A stretch of DNA of 6,433 bases. It comes from Firmicutes bacterium UBA6648. Lineage in GTDB: Bacteria > Bacillota > Clostridia > Peptostreptococcales > Anaerovoracaceae. Below the pieces are notes generated by a model, which worked only from the letters and a program-made list of their open reading frames with translations, had not been told where the DNA came from and did no database searches. The position numbers and the translations under genes are program-made. Each line of letters opens with the position of its first letter. Position 1 is the stretch's first letter. Shown piece after piece: positions 6,236-6,433 of this stretch. The stretch lies in contig DKLE01000011.1 of NCBI GenBank assembly GCA_002455605.1, positions 7,954 to 14,386 on the forward strand, given 5' to 3'.

Positions 6236-6251
6236 GTTAGCTATAGCTAAC
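6236..6251 (+). promoter_or_regulatory. Perfect 16-bp palindrome just before the response regulator
   Basis: GTTAGCTATAGCTAAC reads identically on both strands. It ends five bases before the Shine-Dalgarno sequence GAGGGGAG (6256-6263). It could be a dimeric-protein operator or, in RNA, a short hairpin next to the ribosome binding site. Which protein might bind it cannot be said. Confidence 0.5.
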
Positions 6252-6272
6252 TTTTGAGGGGAGCGTGAGTAG

Positions 6273-6433
6273 ATGTATAAGGTTGCAATTTGTGACGACG
6301 ATAAAAGTTATATTCAAAATATTAAAGCGGCAATTTATGAATACAGAAAACTTCGGAATAAAATTGATTTCTATGAATACTGTTCCGGAGAAGAGCTTTT
6401 ACAGCAGGCGGATATCTTACATGATTTGATTTT
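6273..6433 (+). CDS. Response regulator, receiver domain N-terminus (AgrA/LytT-like), 3' end outside window
   Basis: Only 53 full codons are visible. The N-terminus MYKVAICDDD gives beta strand 1 and the acidic metal-binding pocket (D8, D9), and FYEYCSGEELL (33-43) is the typical beta-2/alpha-2 region of clostridial receiver domains. The sequence ends at HDLI plus the first two bases of a probable Phe codon, just where the phosphoacceptor Asp (expected at about residue 56) would follow. Receivers starting VAICDDD with a SGEELL segment usually carry a LytTR DNA-binding domain and pair with an AgrC-like histidine kinase, but the output domain is not in view. The start is well supported by GAGGGGAG (6256-6263), nine bases upstream. 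A long structured leader and a palindrome precede the gene. Confidence 0.85.
   Translation, partial: MYKVAICDDDKSYIQNIKAAIYEYRKLRNKIDFYEYCSGEELLQQADILHDLI

Overview
All recognisable genes lie on the + strand of an AT-rich chromosome segment. The protein families point to a Gram-positive anaerobe of the Clostridia (Firmicutes): an NhaC-family antiporter, a stand-alone Amidase_3 protein, a TypA/BipA-like GTPase, a DUF368 (PopT) lipid-carrier transporter and an AgrA/LytT-like response regulator, with GGAGG-type ribosome binding sites and sigma-A-like promoters. I cannot name a genus from sequence alone. No mobile element, CRISPR array, tRNA or rRNA is visible.

Layout: (1) 1-977, the C-terminal part of an NhaC-type Na+/H+ antiporter, cut by the left edge. 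(2) 1066-1611, a short N-acetylmuramoyl-L-alanine amidase with its own promoter and intrinsic terminator. (3) 1699-2868, a class I SAM-dependent methyltransferase of the METTL25-like (Methyltransf_32) type. Its likely promoter reuses the 3' arm of the preceding terminator. (4) 3096-4967, a TypA/BipA translational GTPase with an extended -10 promoter and a leader of about 100 nt, closed by a strong terminator. Its G1 and G5 motifs differ from classical BipA. (5) 5176-6027, a DUF368 protein, expected to recycle undecaprenyl phosphate across the membrane. (6) 6028-6272, an intergenic region dense in signals: tandem 10-bp repeats over a promoter, a long-range hairpin ending in a U-tract, and a perfect 16-bp palindrome. 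(7) 6273-6433, the first 53 codons of a response regulator, cut by the right edge.

Most genes are separated by terminators and promoters, so this looks like a row of single-gene transcription units rather than one operon. A loose theme is envelope and translation housekeeping: wall hydrolysis, lipid-carrier recycling, a ribosome-associated GTPase and ion homeostasis. I see no clear new multi-gene system. The most interesting non-coding signal is the response-regulator leader (6069-6272), which resembles an attenuator. The protein oddities are the amidase lacking the usual first zinc-ligand histidine and the variant GTPase motifs of the TypA homologue.
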